Source: Gemmatimonadota bacterium (GTDB taxonomy: Bacteria > Gemmatimonadota > Gemmatimonadetes > Gemmatimonadales > GWC2-71-9). Taken from it: 64,000 bases of DNA. Position numbers and translations under genes: made by a program. Position 1 is the first letter of the stretch, and every line of letters begins with the position of its first letter. This document shows positions 1 through 8,000 of this stretch, in pieces. The notes beneath the pieces are model-generated. The model was not told the DNA's origin and did no database searches. It was given only the letters and a program-made list of their open reading frames with translations. The DNA lies in NCBI GenBank assembly GCA_029262195.1, contig JAJCZX010000030.1, forward strand, positions 1 to 64,000, in the 5' to 3' direction.

Positions 1-69
1 GGTGTTTGGTCGTCAATTGCCGAGCTGAAACAAACCCTGGTTGCGGCCGACGCGACTACTTCACAGAAC

Positions 70-101
70 AAAAACTCAGATCGGTGAGCTAGAGCTCACC
101 G
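70..101 (-). terminator. Hairpin, possible terminator of the VOC-end operon
   Basis: Positions 82-101 form a perfect inverted repeat, a 9-bp stem (CGGTGAGCT) around a 2-base centre. On the minus strand it is followed seven bases later by five T residues (70-74). It lies just after the stop of the last gene of the minus-strand operon, where a terminator is expected. The very short loop and the gap before the T-run make it a weak intrinsic terminator, or possibly a protein-binding palindrome. Confidence 0.45.
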
Positions 102-145
102 TAAGGGACAATTACGTCTACTTGACAAAGAACTACTTAACAGAG

Positions 146-577
146 TTAGACGGCGGCCCAGGGATCGTAGGAGCCGAAGTTCCAAAGGTGCCCTTCGGGG
201 TCGCGGCAAGAGTAGACCCGGCCCCCGTAGTCCTCGTCCTTAATCTCATTCACGATTTCAGCGCCCGCCGCAACAGCTCGTGCGTAGTGTTTGTCAGCGT
301 CGTCAACGACGATGTACGGGCTCTGAGATACGGCGCCACCCAGAGCGCTCGGCGGCTTCTGGAGATTGTCGAACTCGTTCGCACGCGCGGAGCCGAGCAT
401 GATCATTCCATTCCCGAAGACGAGCTGTGCGTGGACGATTGTGCCGTCTTCACCGGGCACGACAAGGTGCTGTTCAAATCCGAACGCCTCGCAGAGCCAC
501 GCGATGGCTGCTGCGGCATCGTTGTATCGCATGGTCGGAATCACCGTCGCCGCTGTGGTCTTTGCATTGTCGGTCAA
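146..577 (-). CDS. VOC family (glyoxalase/bleomycin-resistance fold) protein
   Basis: A 143-residue single-domain VOC protein of the YycE/PhnB-like kind. It has the paired beta-alpha-beta-beta-beta modules, with MRYNDAAAAIAWL near residue 16, a His-containing strand near residue 49 (TIVHAQL) and the typical C-terminal DPEGHLW near 127-132. His49 and the Glu of PEGH are the likely metal ligands; the substrate cannot be told. I start at the TTG at 577, which has AGGAG just upstream and gives the normal family length; the open frame beyond it has no family similarity. It is the last gene of the TetR-linked operon and may act on a reactive electrophile or a small oxidised substrate with its neighbours. 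Confidence 0.85.
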   Translation of the reverse strand: MTDNAKTTAATVIPTMRYNDAAAAIAWLCEAFGFEQHLVVPGEDGTIVHAQLVFGNGMIMLGSARANEFDNLQKPPSALGGAVSQSPYIVVDDADKHYARAVAAGAEIVNEIKDEDYGGRVYSCRDPEGHLWNFGSYDPWAAV

Positions 578-725
578 TAGCTCTCTCCTGGGTTTAGCGT
601 CAATCCAATGTTGCCGCCCAACGGCATCTGCAAATATAGTGATCCGCGAGGATTCGCCGCCACAGAGTTCGCCGATCGCTACCTGGTCTTCAAACGTTTT
701 GATCCGACGGGCCAGGCTCCTGCTT

Positions 726-941
726 TTATGTACTCGGCTTTTGCCGACGCCTGTATTCGGTGACCGGCAAGCCACCAATGCCCCAGTCCCCCAACGCAAC
801 CTCATCGATCACAACAAACGTTGAGGTCGGATTCTTGTCGAGCACATTTACCAGCACATCGGTGACTCCTTTGATCAGCTCAGCCTTCTGTTGGTCGGTC
901 GTATCGCCCTCACGAGTGATCTTGATGTTCACATACGGCAT
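726..941 (-). CDS. 4-oxalocrotonate tautomerase-family enzyme
   Basis: A 71-residue protein starting Met-Pro (MPYVNIKITREG). In this superfamily the Pro is exposed as the catalytic N-terminal general base after Met removal. The length is right for the small 4-OT subfamily, and the tail VTEYRRRQ is also usual there. The ATG at 941 has GGGGAG upstream and lies one base after the stop of the NTF2-like gene, so the two are probably translationally coupled. The frame extends further upstream, but that part would bury the catalytic Pro and is rejected. Likely isomerises enol/keto substrates; the real substrate is unknown. Confidence 0.9.
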   Translation of the reverse strand: MPYVNIKITREGDTTDQQKAELIKGVTDVLVNVLDKNPTSTFVVIDEVALGDWGIGGLPVTEYRRRQKPST

Positions 942-942
942 G

Positions 943-1383
943 CTATGCTCCCCGGGTGGACGAGTCCGCTGGCTGCGGTTCGTAGTGGAATACTTTGGAA
1001 ATAATCCGCCACTCTCCACCGACCTTGGTCAGTGAGAGGAAGTCGGTAAATTCTTTGCCCAACATCGCAGAACGCATGCGCACCGATGCCGTCGCGCGGC
1101 CGGCAAACTGAATCGCCTCAAGGTTGTAAACGTAGGGTTCGCCCAGGCTCGCCAGCGAGCTGCGTCCGGCTACGACGGGAAGATACGACTCCACGTCGAG
1201 TTGCAGTACCTCGCCACTTGAGGCCGTCGCGTAGTGTGCCTCCGGATGAAAACTCTTTCGAAGTTGGACAGTGTCTCCGTGATACAGCCCATCGAAATAT
1301 TGATGCAGCGCCGCCGCCACGGCGACATAGTCCTCCCTGTTGTCGGTCTGCATATAGGTCGTTTCGTTCGCGTTCGTGATCAA
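943..1383 (-). CDS. NTF2-like (putative lumazine-binding/SnoaL-type) protein
   Basis: A 146-residue single-domain protein with the NTF2 fold pattern: an N-terminal helix (DYVAVAAALHQYFDGLYHGD), then FHPEAHYAT, and C-terminal strands RMRSAMLGKEFTDFLSLTKVGGEWRIISKVFHYEP. This matches the lumazine-binding-like (PF12893-type) group usually annotated as nuclear transport factor 2 family. The start is a TTG at 1383 with GAGG about seven bases upstream; an internal ATG eleven codons on is the alternative. It sits between the SDR and the tautomerase in the TetR-controlled operon and may be a small hydrolase, isomerase or carrier for the same substrate. Confidence 0.8.
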   Translation of the reverse strand: MITNANETTYMQTDNREDYVAVAAALHQYFDGLYHGDTVQLRKSFHPEAHYATASSGEVLQLDVESYLPVVAGRSSLASLGEPYVYNLEAIQFAGRATASVRMRSAMLGKEFTDFLSLTKVGGEWRIISKVFHYEPQPADSSTRGA

Positions 1384-1428
1384 TGGTTTTTCCTCTGGTT
1401 TGATATTGATAACTGCTCTATGACAGGG

Positions 1429-2178
1429 CTACGGGCGCCCTGTGACGAAGCCACCATCGACCGGGAGCACATGTCCGGTGACAAATTCGGCGCTGTTGAG
1501 GTACGCAACCGCATCGCCGATCTCCGATGCTTCGCCGATGCGATTCAACAGTGCCAGGCCGCCGAATGAATCGACGTCGGCACCATCGTGCAGTGGCGTG
1601 CGTATGACGCCCGGGGCCACCATGTTAACGCGGATTCCGTCGCCAGCGAGTTCGGCGGCGAGACTGTTGGTCAACGCATGTACCCCGCCCTTGCTGACCA
1701 AAGCCGCCGACGCCGGGAACCCTCCAACGGCGTGGTTGATGAGCACCGTGCCGATGTTGACGATGCTACCACCGTCACCCTGCTTCTTCATCTGCTTCAC
1801 CACGGCCTGGGTGGTGAGGTAGGTGCCACGCAGGTTGCCAAAGAGATAGCCGTCGAGTTCCTCTTCGGTCGCTTCGACAAAGGGCGTAGAGCCAAAGGTG
1901 CCCGCGTTGTTGACCAGCCCGTCCACGCGCCCGAAGCGTTCAACGGACACCCGGACCAATGCTTCGCCGGTGCCGCGCTCGCCAATGTTGCCAGCGACGG
2001 AAGCGATCCGCGCGGGCTCAGCAAGTTCGGCAGTCACAGACGACAGCTTCCTGGCGTCGCGGCCATTGAGCACAACGTTGCCGCCGTCCTGAAGGAGCCG
2101 ACGCGCCAACTCGAGGCCGATACCGCTCGATGAGCCAGTGATGATGGTGGTCGGATTTCTCTTGGTTTGGTCTTTCAT
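1429..2178 (-). CDS. SDR-family oxidoreductase with an altered active site
   Basis: A 249-residue classical-length short-chain dehydrogenase. The cofactor motif TGSSSGIG is at 14-21, the NNAG motif at 90-93 and the C-terminal LPVDGGF tail is typical. The YxxxK catalytic motif is altered: Lys163 is kept (LVSKGG) but the residue four before it, normally Tyr, is Ala159. The enzyme is therefore either non-catalytic in the classical way or belongs to a divergent subgroup. The ATG at 2178 has AGGAA upstream; longer readings start without a ribosome site. It is the first enzyme gene downstream of the operator at 2217-2234 and probably heads the four-gene operon. Confidence 0.88.
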   Translation of the reverse strand: MKDQTKRNPTTIITGSSSGIGLELARRLLQDGGNVVLNGRDARKLSSVTAELAEPARIASVAGNIGERGTGEALVRVSVERFGRVDGLVNNAGTFGSTPFVEATEEELDGYLFGNLRGTYLTTQAVVKQMKKQGDGGSIVNIGTVLINHAVGGFPASAALVSKGGVHALTNSLAAELAGDGIRVNMVAPGVIRTPLHDGADVDSFGGLALLNRIGEASEIGDAVAYLNSAEFVTGHVLPVDGGFVTGRP

Positions 2179-2216
2179 CGTATTCCTATTGGTTGATTGA
2201 TAATTCACATTTAGGT

Positions 2217-2234
2217 AAGACGACCGGTCGTCTT
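2217..2234. promoter_or_regulatory. TetR operator palindrome upstream of the SDR operon
   Basis: A perfect 18-bp palindrome (AAGACGACCGGTCGTCTT) between the TetR gene and the SDR start. Its 12-bp core ACGACCGGTCGT recurs at 2885-2896, upstream of the tetR gene itself. Two copies in the two control regions of one locus, next to a TetR gene, strongly suggest the repressor binding site. A GACCGGTC-like core is in line with operators of NemR/AcuR-type TetR proteins. Confidence 0.8.
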
Positions 2235-2282
2235 GCAATTTGACGAAAGAAAACGCCCGTCATCGCCTTCTTGTCCTGGCGC

Positions 2283-2873
2283 TCACGGTCGAAAATAGTC
2301 GTCGAGTAACCGGGTGACGATGCGCTGCAGCGGCGCCCGTGATCGCTCGAGTTTCATACGAATGACGGCGCCTTCCCAGCTTTCGGTGAGCAGGTCCGCC
2401 AGCTCCCCCGGTGGGATGTCGGCGCGTACGCTACCCTGTTCCTGCCCCAATGCCAGGGCAGATTCCACGCGATCCCGCCAGCTACGAAAGGCCCGGCTGA
2501 GGGTTCCACGACACATGTCGCTGTTTTCCAGTTCACCGCCAAGGTTGGCAATCAAACAGCCTCCAGCGTAGTTAGCTGCCTCGAACTCGGCCATCAGTTG
2601 TCCGAAGAATGCGTGCAGGCCGAGCACGGGATCGGGATTGCTGGCCAGTGCAGCGTCCAGCTGAGCGACGAAACAATCGGCGTAGTGCTGGATTGCCGCA
2701 GAGGCGTATGCCTCCTTGCTTTCGAAGTAGTTGTAGAACGAGCCTTTGGGCACGTTGACCTCGTCCAGTACCTGTTTGATACCGGTGCCGTGGTAGCCAT
2801 GCTCTAGGAACGCGTTCACTCCCGCAGCGAGCAGGCTCTGGCGGGTTCGTTCGCTTTGTCGTGGTCGCGTCAT
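2283..2873 (-). CDS. TetR/AcrR-family transcriptional repressor
   Basis: A 196-residue TetR regulator. The N-terminal helix-turn-helix spans about residues 10-55 (TRQSLLAAGVNAFLEHGYHG, then GIKQVLDEVNVPKGSFYNYFESKE). The C-terminal half, with GGCLIANLGGEL, resembles the ligand-binding domain of the AcuR/NemR group, which sense electrophiles or acrylate-like compounds. It starts at ATG 2873. The palindrome at 2885-2896 lies 11 bases upstream of its start and its twin at 2217-2234 lies before the SDR operon, so it probably represses both itself and the four enzyme genes. The ligand is not visible from sequence. Confidence 0.93.
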   Translation of the reverse strand: MTRPRQSERTRQSLLAAGVNAFLEHGYHGTGIKQVLDEVNVPKGSFYNYFESKEAYASAAIQHYADCFVAQLDAALASNPDPVLGLHAFFGQLMAEFEAANYAGGCLIANLGGELENSDMCRGTLSRAFRSWRDRVESALALGQEQGSVRADIPPGELADLLTESWEGAVIRMKLERSRAPLQRIVTRLLDDYFRP

Positions 2874-2882
2874 GCAACGACA

Positions 2883-2898
2883 ATACGACCGGTCGTCT
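2883..2898. promoter_or_regulatory. Second TetR operator copy, upstream of tetR
   Basis: A perfect 12-bp palindrome, ACGACCGGTCGT (2885-2896), with partly matching flanks (A2883/T2898 pair, T2884/C2897 do not). It shares its core exactly with the site at 2217-2234 and sits right upstream of the tetR start codon, as expected for an autoregulatory operator. Confidence 0.75.
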
Positions 2899-2904
2899 CA
2901 TTTG

Positions 2905-3075
2905 TCAATGATACACCTTGTGACGACTGCACGCCGCTTGGGAGCCCACCTCATTGATTCCATTTTCCCCGGCAAGCTCTATGAAGTATTCCACCGTCAC
3001 CTGCTCAAGCCGAATCGTTACGGACTTTTTCAGTCTCTTAGCGTAAGGATTGGGCCGCTTGTGGTGATTCTTTTT
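2905..3075 (-). pseudogene. Decayed CopG/BrnA-type antitoxin
   Basis: Reading the minus strand from a TAG at 3078-3076, the frame gives KRPNPYAKRLKKSVTIRLEQ followed by VTVEYFIELAGENGI. That is the conserved middle of small CopG/BrnA-like antitoxins, whose consensus runs NPYAKRLKK-VTIRLD-YFK-LAEETGIPYQTLIN. After GENGI the similarity stops and an unrelated tail runs to TGA at 2907-2905, and upstream the frame is closed by the TAG. So both ends are lost: the expected PYQTLINLYLRDCA ribbon-helix end is missing. It is a remnant of a type II toxin-antitoxin module; I could not make out a convincing toxin partner. Confidence 0.65.
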
Positions 3076-3383
3076 CTACGTATTCAAGGATTCGACAAGC
3101 GAGGAGTTCGCCCGTCGCTCGCCACTATGCCCCTCTCCGGTGCCGGTCGTGTAGCGTCACGCACCGAGGCGCCCGGCGCCGGTTGGTTGTGACGGGGACC
3201 ATGAGCGGGAGGCACCGGGGCAGCAAAGAACGCGCGAATCACCTCATGGCCGCTGGTGTGATCCCTACCCGGGCACCATGACCTTGGTGCTAAACTTCGG
3301 GTCCATACAAGTTATTTCGGGAAATCTCGATGTGTCGTTCCAACAGAAACACCACCCTCAGCGGCCTAGATCCTAACTTGAGG
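3076..3383. other. Stretch with no recognisable gene
   Basis: About 300 bases between the antitoxin remnant and the dtcC stop. A minus-strand frame at about 3110-3165 reads RDATRPAPERGIV, faintly like the end of BrnT-type toxins (R-x-A-T-x-x-E-R), but it is too degenerate to call. No RNA gene, hairpin with T-run or intact reading frame was seen. It probably holds decayed mobile or toxin-antitoxin sequence. Confidence 0.4.
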
Positions 3384-4619
3384 TCACGGATCTGGCGCTA
3401 GGACGGATCTAACAATTTGATCAACTACGGTAGCGCTCGTATAAGCAGCGTACGATTGGAACTGGTCGGACTTGTCGCTCCCTCCATGGTCAGCCACCCC
3501 CTTGATTACAATCGCCTTTGGGCGCGGTTCGGAAGAATCCGTCGCAGCCGCAAGTACTCCGTAACTCTCCATATCAATTCCCACAACCTTTCGGTTTTGC
3601 GACACTACGGTTTCAACCATTTCCTCATGGGCCAGGACTGCGGCACCAGCTGCGACAGGCCCGAGCAGGACCCGCAATGCGGTTTCAGGCTTTGGCCCTC
3701 GCCACGCATCCCGGATGCGTGCCCTCCCGGCGGCGTCCCCTGCGACAACCCGGGCTGCCCGGAGGAGGCTTGGCGCCGATGGCAACTGGTGGGGATGGGG
3801 GGAAAAGAACGGAGGCCCAATACTCCCGCCCCACTTTCCACTTCCCCAATCCCAACAAGGATCCGCTACAAGGACATCCCCAATATTCGCTCCTCCAGCG
3901 ATCCCCGCCGAAATTCCAGTCATCACCAAGATTCGCGGGCGAAAAGTGTAAATAATTTTGGTGGCTGCAACCGCTGCTGCCGGTAACCCCATCCTTGGGG
4001 CCGCAACGGCAACGGCATTCAATCTTCGTTCGTTGTCAGATCCGACATCGACGGTCCCACGGTGATATATCGCGTCATCTCCTGGCGAGGCATAGGGGCT
4101 CCAATCCCACGGAAGTGCCAGGACAGCCCCCAATTCTGGTTCTTCAAGGGCGCACAAAAAGGCAACGTCCAGGTCGTAGTCGCTTCTTACGTCTTCACGC
4201 CCGCTCACCTCAAGAGCATGTCGCAGACGATGTTGGATCGCCGCGCGCCACCCACGAACAGCTGGATCGTATTGGATGGCAGTGAAAAGAAATTCGCGCA
4301 AACGTTGGGACGCGGCACTCACCGCTTTTTCATAGGCTGAGAGTCCGATCACGTAACTCGGTTTCTTGAATTGGTCACGCACCAACAATTCTTCCACAAG
4401 CCCTGCCCCCCCGTCGGGAACCGGGTCCTCGTCACTCCGGATCGGAAGCACCAAGTCTACGATCATCACGTCGTACCTAGTTTCCAAAAGTAATTGCTTG
4501 GCTGTCCGAGCATCAGGAGCGTGTGACACATCCTCAATGTCAATTCCATCAACCTCAAGGATGGCTGCCATCACATTGGCCCGTTTTGGCGCGTCGTCTT
4601 CGACCAAAAGAATCTTCAT
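3384..4619 (-). CDS. dtcC: DtcC-like effector: receiver domain fused to nucleoside phosphorylase
   Basis: A 411-residue two-domain protein. Residues 1-150 are a CheY-like receiver: acid pocket E7-D8-D9, phospho-acceptor D55 in YDVMIVDLVLP. Residues about 165-411 are a purine nucleoside phosphorylase/MTA-nucleosidase fold: first strand DVAFLCALEEPELGAVL, glycine-rich MTGISAGIAGG, then DMESYGVLAAA and KGVADHGGSDK, where the family keeps its ribose- and base-binding Glu and Asp. In the known Detocs system this kind of effector, once phosphorylated, splits ATP into adenine and ribose triphosphate and stops phage growth. The ATG at 4619 overlaps the dtcB stop (ATGA) and has GAGG upstream. Family and order support the assignment; ATP cleavage by this copy is inferred. 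Confidence 0.88.
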   Translation of the reverse strand: MKILLVEDDAPKRANVMAAILEVDGIDIEDVSHAPDARTAKQLLLETRYDVMIVDLVLPIRSDEDPVPDGGAGLVEELLVRDQFKKPSYVIGLSAYEKAVSAASQRLREFLFTAIQYDPAVRGWRAAIQHRLRHALEVSGREDVRSDYDLDVAFLCALEEPELGAVLALPWDWSPYASPGDDAIYHRGTVDVGSDNERRLNAVAVAAPRMGLPAAAVAATKIIYTFRPRILVMTGISAGIAGGANIGDVLVADPCWDWGSGKWGGSIGPPFFSPHPHQLPSAPSLLRAARVVAGDAAGRARIRDAWRGPKPETALRVLLGPVAAGAAVLAHEEMVETVVSQNRKVVGIDMESYGVLAAATDSSEPRPKAIVIKGVADHGGSDKSDQFQSYAAYTSATVVDQIVRSVLAPDP

Positions 4620-5065
4620 AACGTGTCCTCGAACACTGTCAATAAACCATCCTTCCAATTATCCGTAGCAGGCGAGTAGTGTATCGCGCCCAGGTACTGG
4701 GACCCGAAAGTATCCCCTAGTTCGGTATCCAATTCGGCGAGGGTACTGGACCGGCTTCCCTCACCAAATTTTTCGTACTGGGTAACCACAACCACCGGGG
4801 TCGCGATCCCCCGCCGGAGCATCTGATGAAGCAACTCTCTTCCGCCAAACGCGTGGGGCCGCCCCCCCGTTTCCACCGCAGAGACATCGTAGGTGGGTAT
4901 CGTCATGTCCAAAATGATCAGATTAAGCGACGTATCCTCAAGCGATTGCAATCCGCTTCTGTAAGAACGCGCAAGGGTTACGGACACATCCGGAAGGCAC
5001 GCCTTTAGAAAAGTCCGGATCTGTTCTCCCTTGCGTTCATCATCTTCAATCAGCAGGATCTTCAT
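4616..5065 (-). CDS. dtcB: DtcB-like stand-alone response regulator
   Basis: A 149-residue protein made only of a receiver domain. The acid pocket is E7-D8-D9, the phospho-acceptor D53 (NLIILDMTIP), and the alpha4-beta5 part includes ATPVVVVTQYEKFGEG. There is no output domain. A lone receiver between a kinase and a receiver-effector is the signature middle gene of Detocs, where DtcB is thought to act as a phosphate sink that prevents accidental effector firing. Its start lies inside the end of the kinase gene (20-base overlap) and its stop overlaps the dtcC start, so all three are translationally linked. Its first residues (MKILLIEDDE) are close to those of DtcC, suggesting the two receivers arose by duplication. 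Confidence 0.88.
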   Translation of the reverse strand: MKILLIEDDERKGEQIRTFLKACLPDVSVTLARSYRSGLQSLEDTSLNLIILDMTIPTYDVSAVETGGRPHAFGGRELLHQMLRRGIATPVVVVTQYEKFGEGSRSSTLAELDTELGDTFGSQYLGAIHYSPATDNWKDGLLTVFEDTL

Positions 5066-8000
5066 ACTCTTCTCTCCGAACGACAGTCATGGTCAATTCA
5101 ACTTCGACATTCCCATCAACCAATCCAGCACTCAAACTCGTTGGTGGTGCAAAGTCGCGGCGAAGAATCCTCGAAACCTTGAGAAAGCCTGTGCCTCCTT
5201 CTGAAGATACGGGAGTTGGATCGGAATCATTTCTTATAGCCTCCATTCGGTCTTCGAATCGCCTCGCAAGGGCCGCTTTGTCCATTTTCGGGCCAAGGGA
5301 ATTGCGAACAACAATGCCAACTTGGTGCTCCTCAAAAACAACCTCTACCTCCACTGGAATAGTCCCCTCCAAACCACTGTGACGAACAATGTTTTCGAGA
5401 AGAATAAAAAAGATATCTACGAAGCTGGAAAGTTTGCTCCCGCCAAACCGAAACTCGTCCCCTACAATACTGATTTCGTCGTGAAGGTGCCGTTCCGGCG
5501 TTTTTGCGGTTTCCACGGCGATCTGGACCGCATCCGATATCAAGAATGGATCGCTAGCGGTATCCTTGGGGAGCCGAAACCATTCCGTCACACGGTCGAA
5601 AGTGTTTTGAAGTTCAGTTCGAGCCGACCGGATGGCAGATAGCAATGGGATCGGTTCGATTTCTGGGAGGGCGCTCGCCTTTGACTCAAGTTTGTTGAGC
5701 ATCTCCTGAGCCTCGGTCTTAGCCTCGTCGCGCATTTTCCCTCTAATATCATCGAGACGTTGACCCAAAGCGGCCCAGAGCACCTCGATCAGTGTGTCAA
5801 CGAAGACGTCAAGAGAAGCATCGGAGGGGAGTTCCAGCTCCAAAATGGCAACAAGGTGTTCGTTGGCGCCAAAAGCGAAGAGACCTTCGTTCGTCGAACC
5901 AGATTCTACCTGCAACCATTCCTTGTTGATTTTCTGGATCAGTGCGTCGAATTCGCGGGAAACTTCGTCGAGCCCCTCCTTAAGTTTTTTCCGGTTGCTG
6001 CCGCCCCACATTTGCACTTGGTCAAGCCAAAAGGAGTTGTTCCTGTAAACGTCGGCTTGTTCGTCACGTTGCGTAATAAGATGCTGGTCTTCGAGCGGGC
6101 TCCTTAACTGGCCGGAGAGGGTGCCGTGCCGAATTCGTACACTTAGGAAAACATCGAGTCCGAATTCGGGGTCGTTCAAGAAAACTGAGATCGCATCTTC
6201 CACCATAGCGGTAAAAAGTGCAGTTCGTTCGTTCTTGGGTACTTGCAACAGTAGCAGCGCATCGATGTTACCTCGTTCTACCTCCTCGCCCGCCTTGTGT
6301 AGCACGTCGAGCAGTGCCTCATCCGCCGTATGGCGCGGGAACTCCATATACCTCCGATAGGGCTCACGGAGTGAGGTCATTAGAGCCTGCTTGATTCCCG
6401 CGAGATCTACATAAATCTTGCTCCGTTCGATTTGGGGCAGTCTCTCCTCTAGCATCAACCGCCTGACCAAATCTTTGATTTCACCTTGGAATTCGCTGGC
6501 GCGCTCCGGAGCCAACTCCACAAGGAGGCGACAAATAGCGAGCCTCTCCGTGGCCAGTTCTCGGGAGCTTGAAAATTCGGTCGAGACATCCATGACGCTT
6601 TCGACACAAACCCTGAACAGAAAATAGACCCAGAGCGTTCTGTCAGGTTCTACAATCATGGGCTTCAATTGGGAGGGCCGTTTGACACCGTTCGCCAAGA
6701 CAAAGTCTTCGTAGCAAAAACGGCGTTGGTTGTCAAACCGACCACTGATAAAGCGATGGAACAGATCAAACGCGACCGGAATCGCTATTTGTTTTGAGAG
6801 TCCGCTCACGCCATTTGCAGCGACAGCCTCAAGGAGCGTCGTCATGACTGGAGGCGTCTCAACACGGCCGACTTCAATACACCTGATAGCAATGTGCCGG
6901 GCGGCCTCTCCAAGTTGCCCGCGATAAACAAACGCCTTCACCAGAGCAGTTCGCCCCCTGACCTGGTAGTAGCTCCTCGAATCGGCAACAAGTGCGCTCG
7001 CCCATTTAGCGCGTGGTTCGAGGGCGTCGTTCCCCAAGGCATCGCGCAACTTTGAAAGTGCGGTTTCCGCTTTTGAAGCCCCTTCCGCAAGGATTCCAGA
7101 GTCACACAGCATGGACCGTCGGGATTCAAAGTCCTCACCCCTTTTGACCCACCCAAGACGTCGGACACCCTCAGCTTCCACCGGGTCGTAAGACGCAAGT
7201 CCGGAACACTCGGTGAATACAAAGCTGCGCAGTTCGGCGGCGACGGGAAGCGAATCGATGTTTGATAGCAGTTTGTCGAGTTTCGGCAGATCTGTCTCCA
7301 AGTCTTTTGCAGATACCGTCTCAGAGATCAACCGGATCAATTCCTGTTGTAAGCCGGGTATTGGGTCCAAGCTACCTAGTGGATTCTGGCTTTCGAACAA
7401 TGCAGCTGTCGCAATAAGTGTTGACGAACTGGGTCGGGCGCGAAGCGCCTTCGTAAGGACGTCAGCCACCGAAGAGCCCCTCTCCTTCGAAATCTCACGA
7501 ACAACCCCCTCAAAGCCGTCATCGAAACAGTCGGCTGGAACGCCACCGAGGCCGAGCCGGGACTGGAGCGAGGTTAACCTTGGGTCACCAATTTCCTCGA
7601 CACCCATGCTCAAAGCTCTAGACACGGATCGACTTGGGGGGATCGAATGGTCTACCAGGGCCAATACGCGCACGAAGACCTCATATCGATCGATTGCAGT
7701 CAACCGACCAGTTTCACAAAGCAGGGTTTCCGGACGCGGTATCCCTCCTCCCCACAGGCCGAGTTCCACTCGAAGGAGGGCGTCCAAAGGCGCGGACAGT
7801 TTGGAAGAAAGAAGTTGCTTTTCAGTTTGAAGCCGGAAACGGGCGATCGTCGTGGTCGGTTCGTTCCGAATACTTATCTGGTGGGTGAGATATGCGACCA
7901 ATCCGACAAAGTCGTTTTCCTGTTTCACCGATTGGGCAAACTCTTTTTGAGCTTCAAGTCCTCCTGACATTTGAAGAAACGCCAATCTAGTTTTTATCGT

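Noticed and set aside
41-580. Plus-strand open frame across the VOC gene
   Set aside because: It is antisense to a well-supported VOC protein and its translation has no family features.
3110-3165. BrnT toxin-like tail RDATRPAPERGIV
   Set aside because: Only a few residues fit the R-x-A-T-x-x-E-R pattern and the rest of the toxin is absent.
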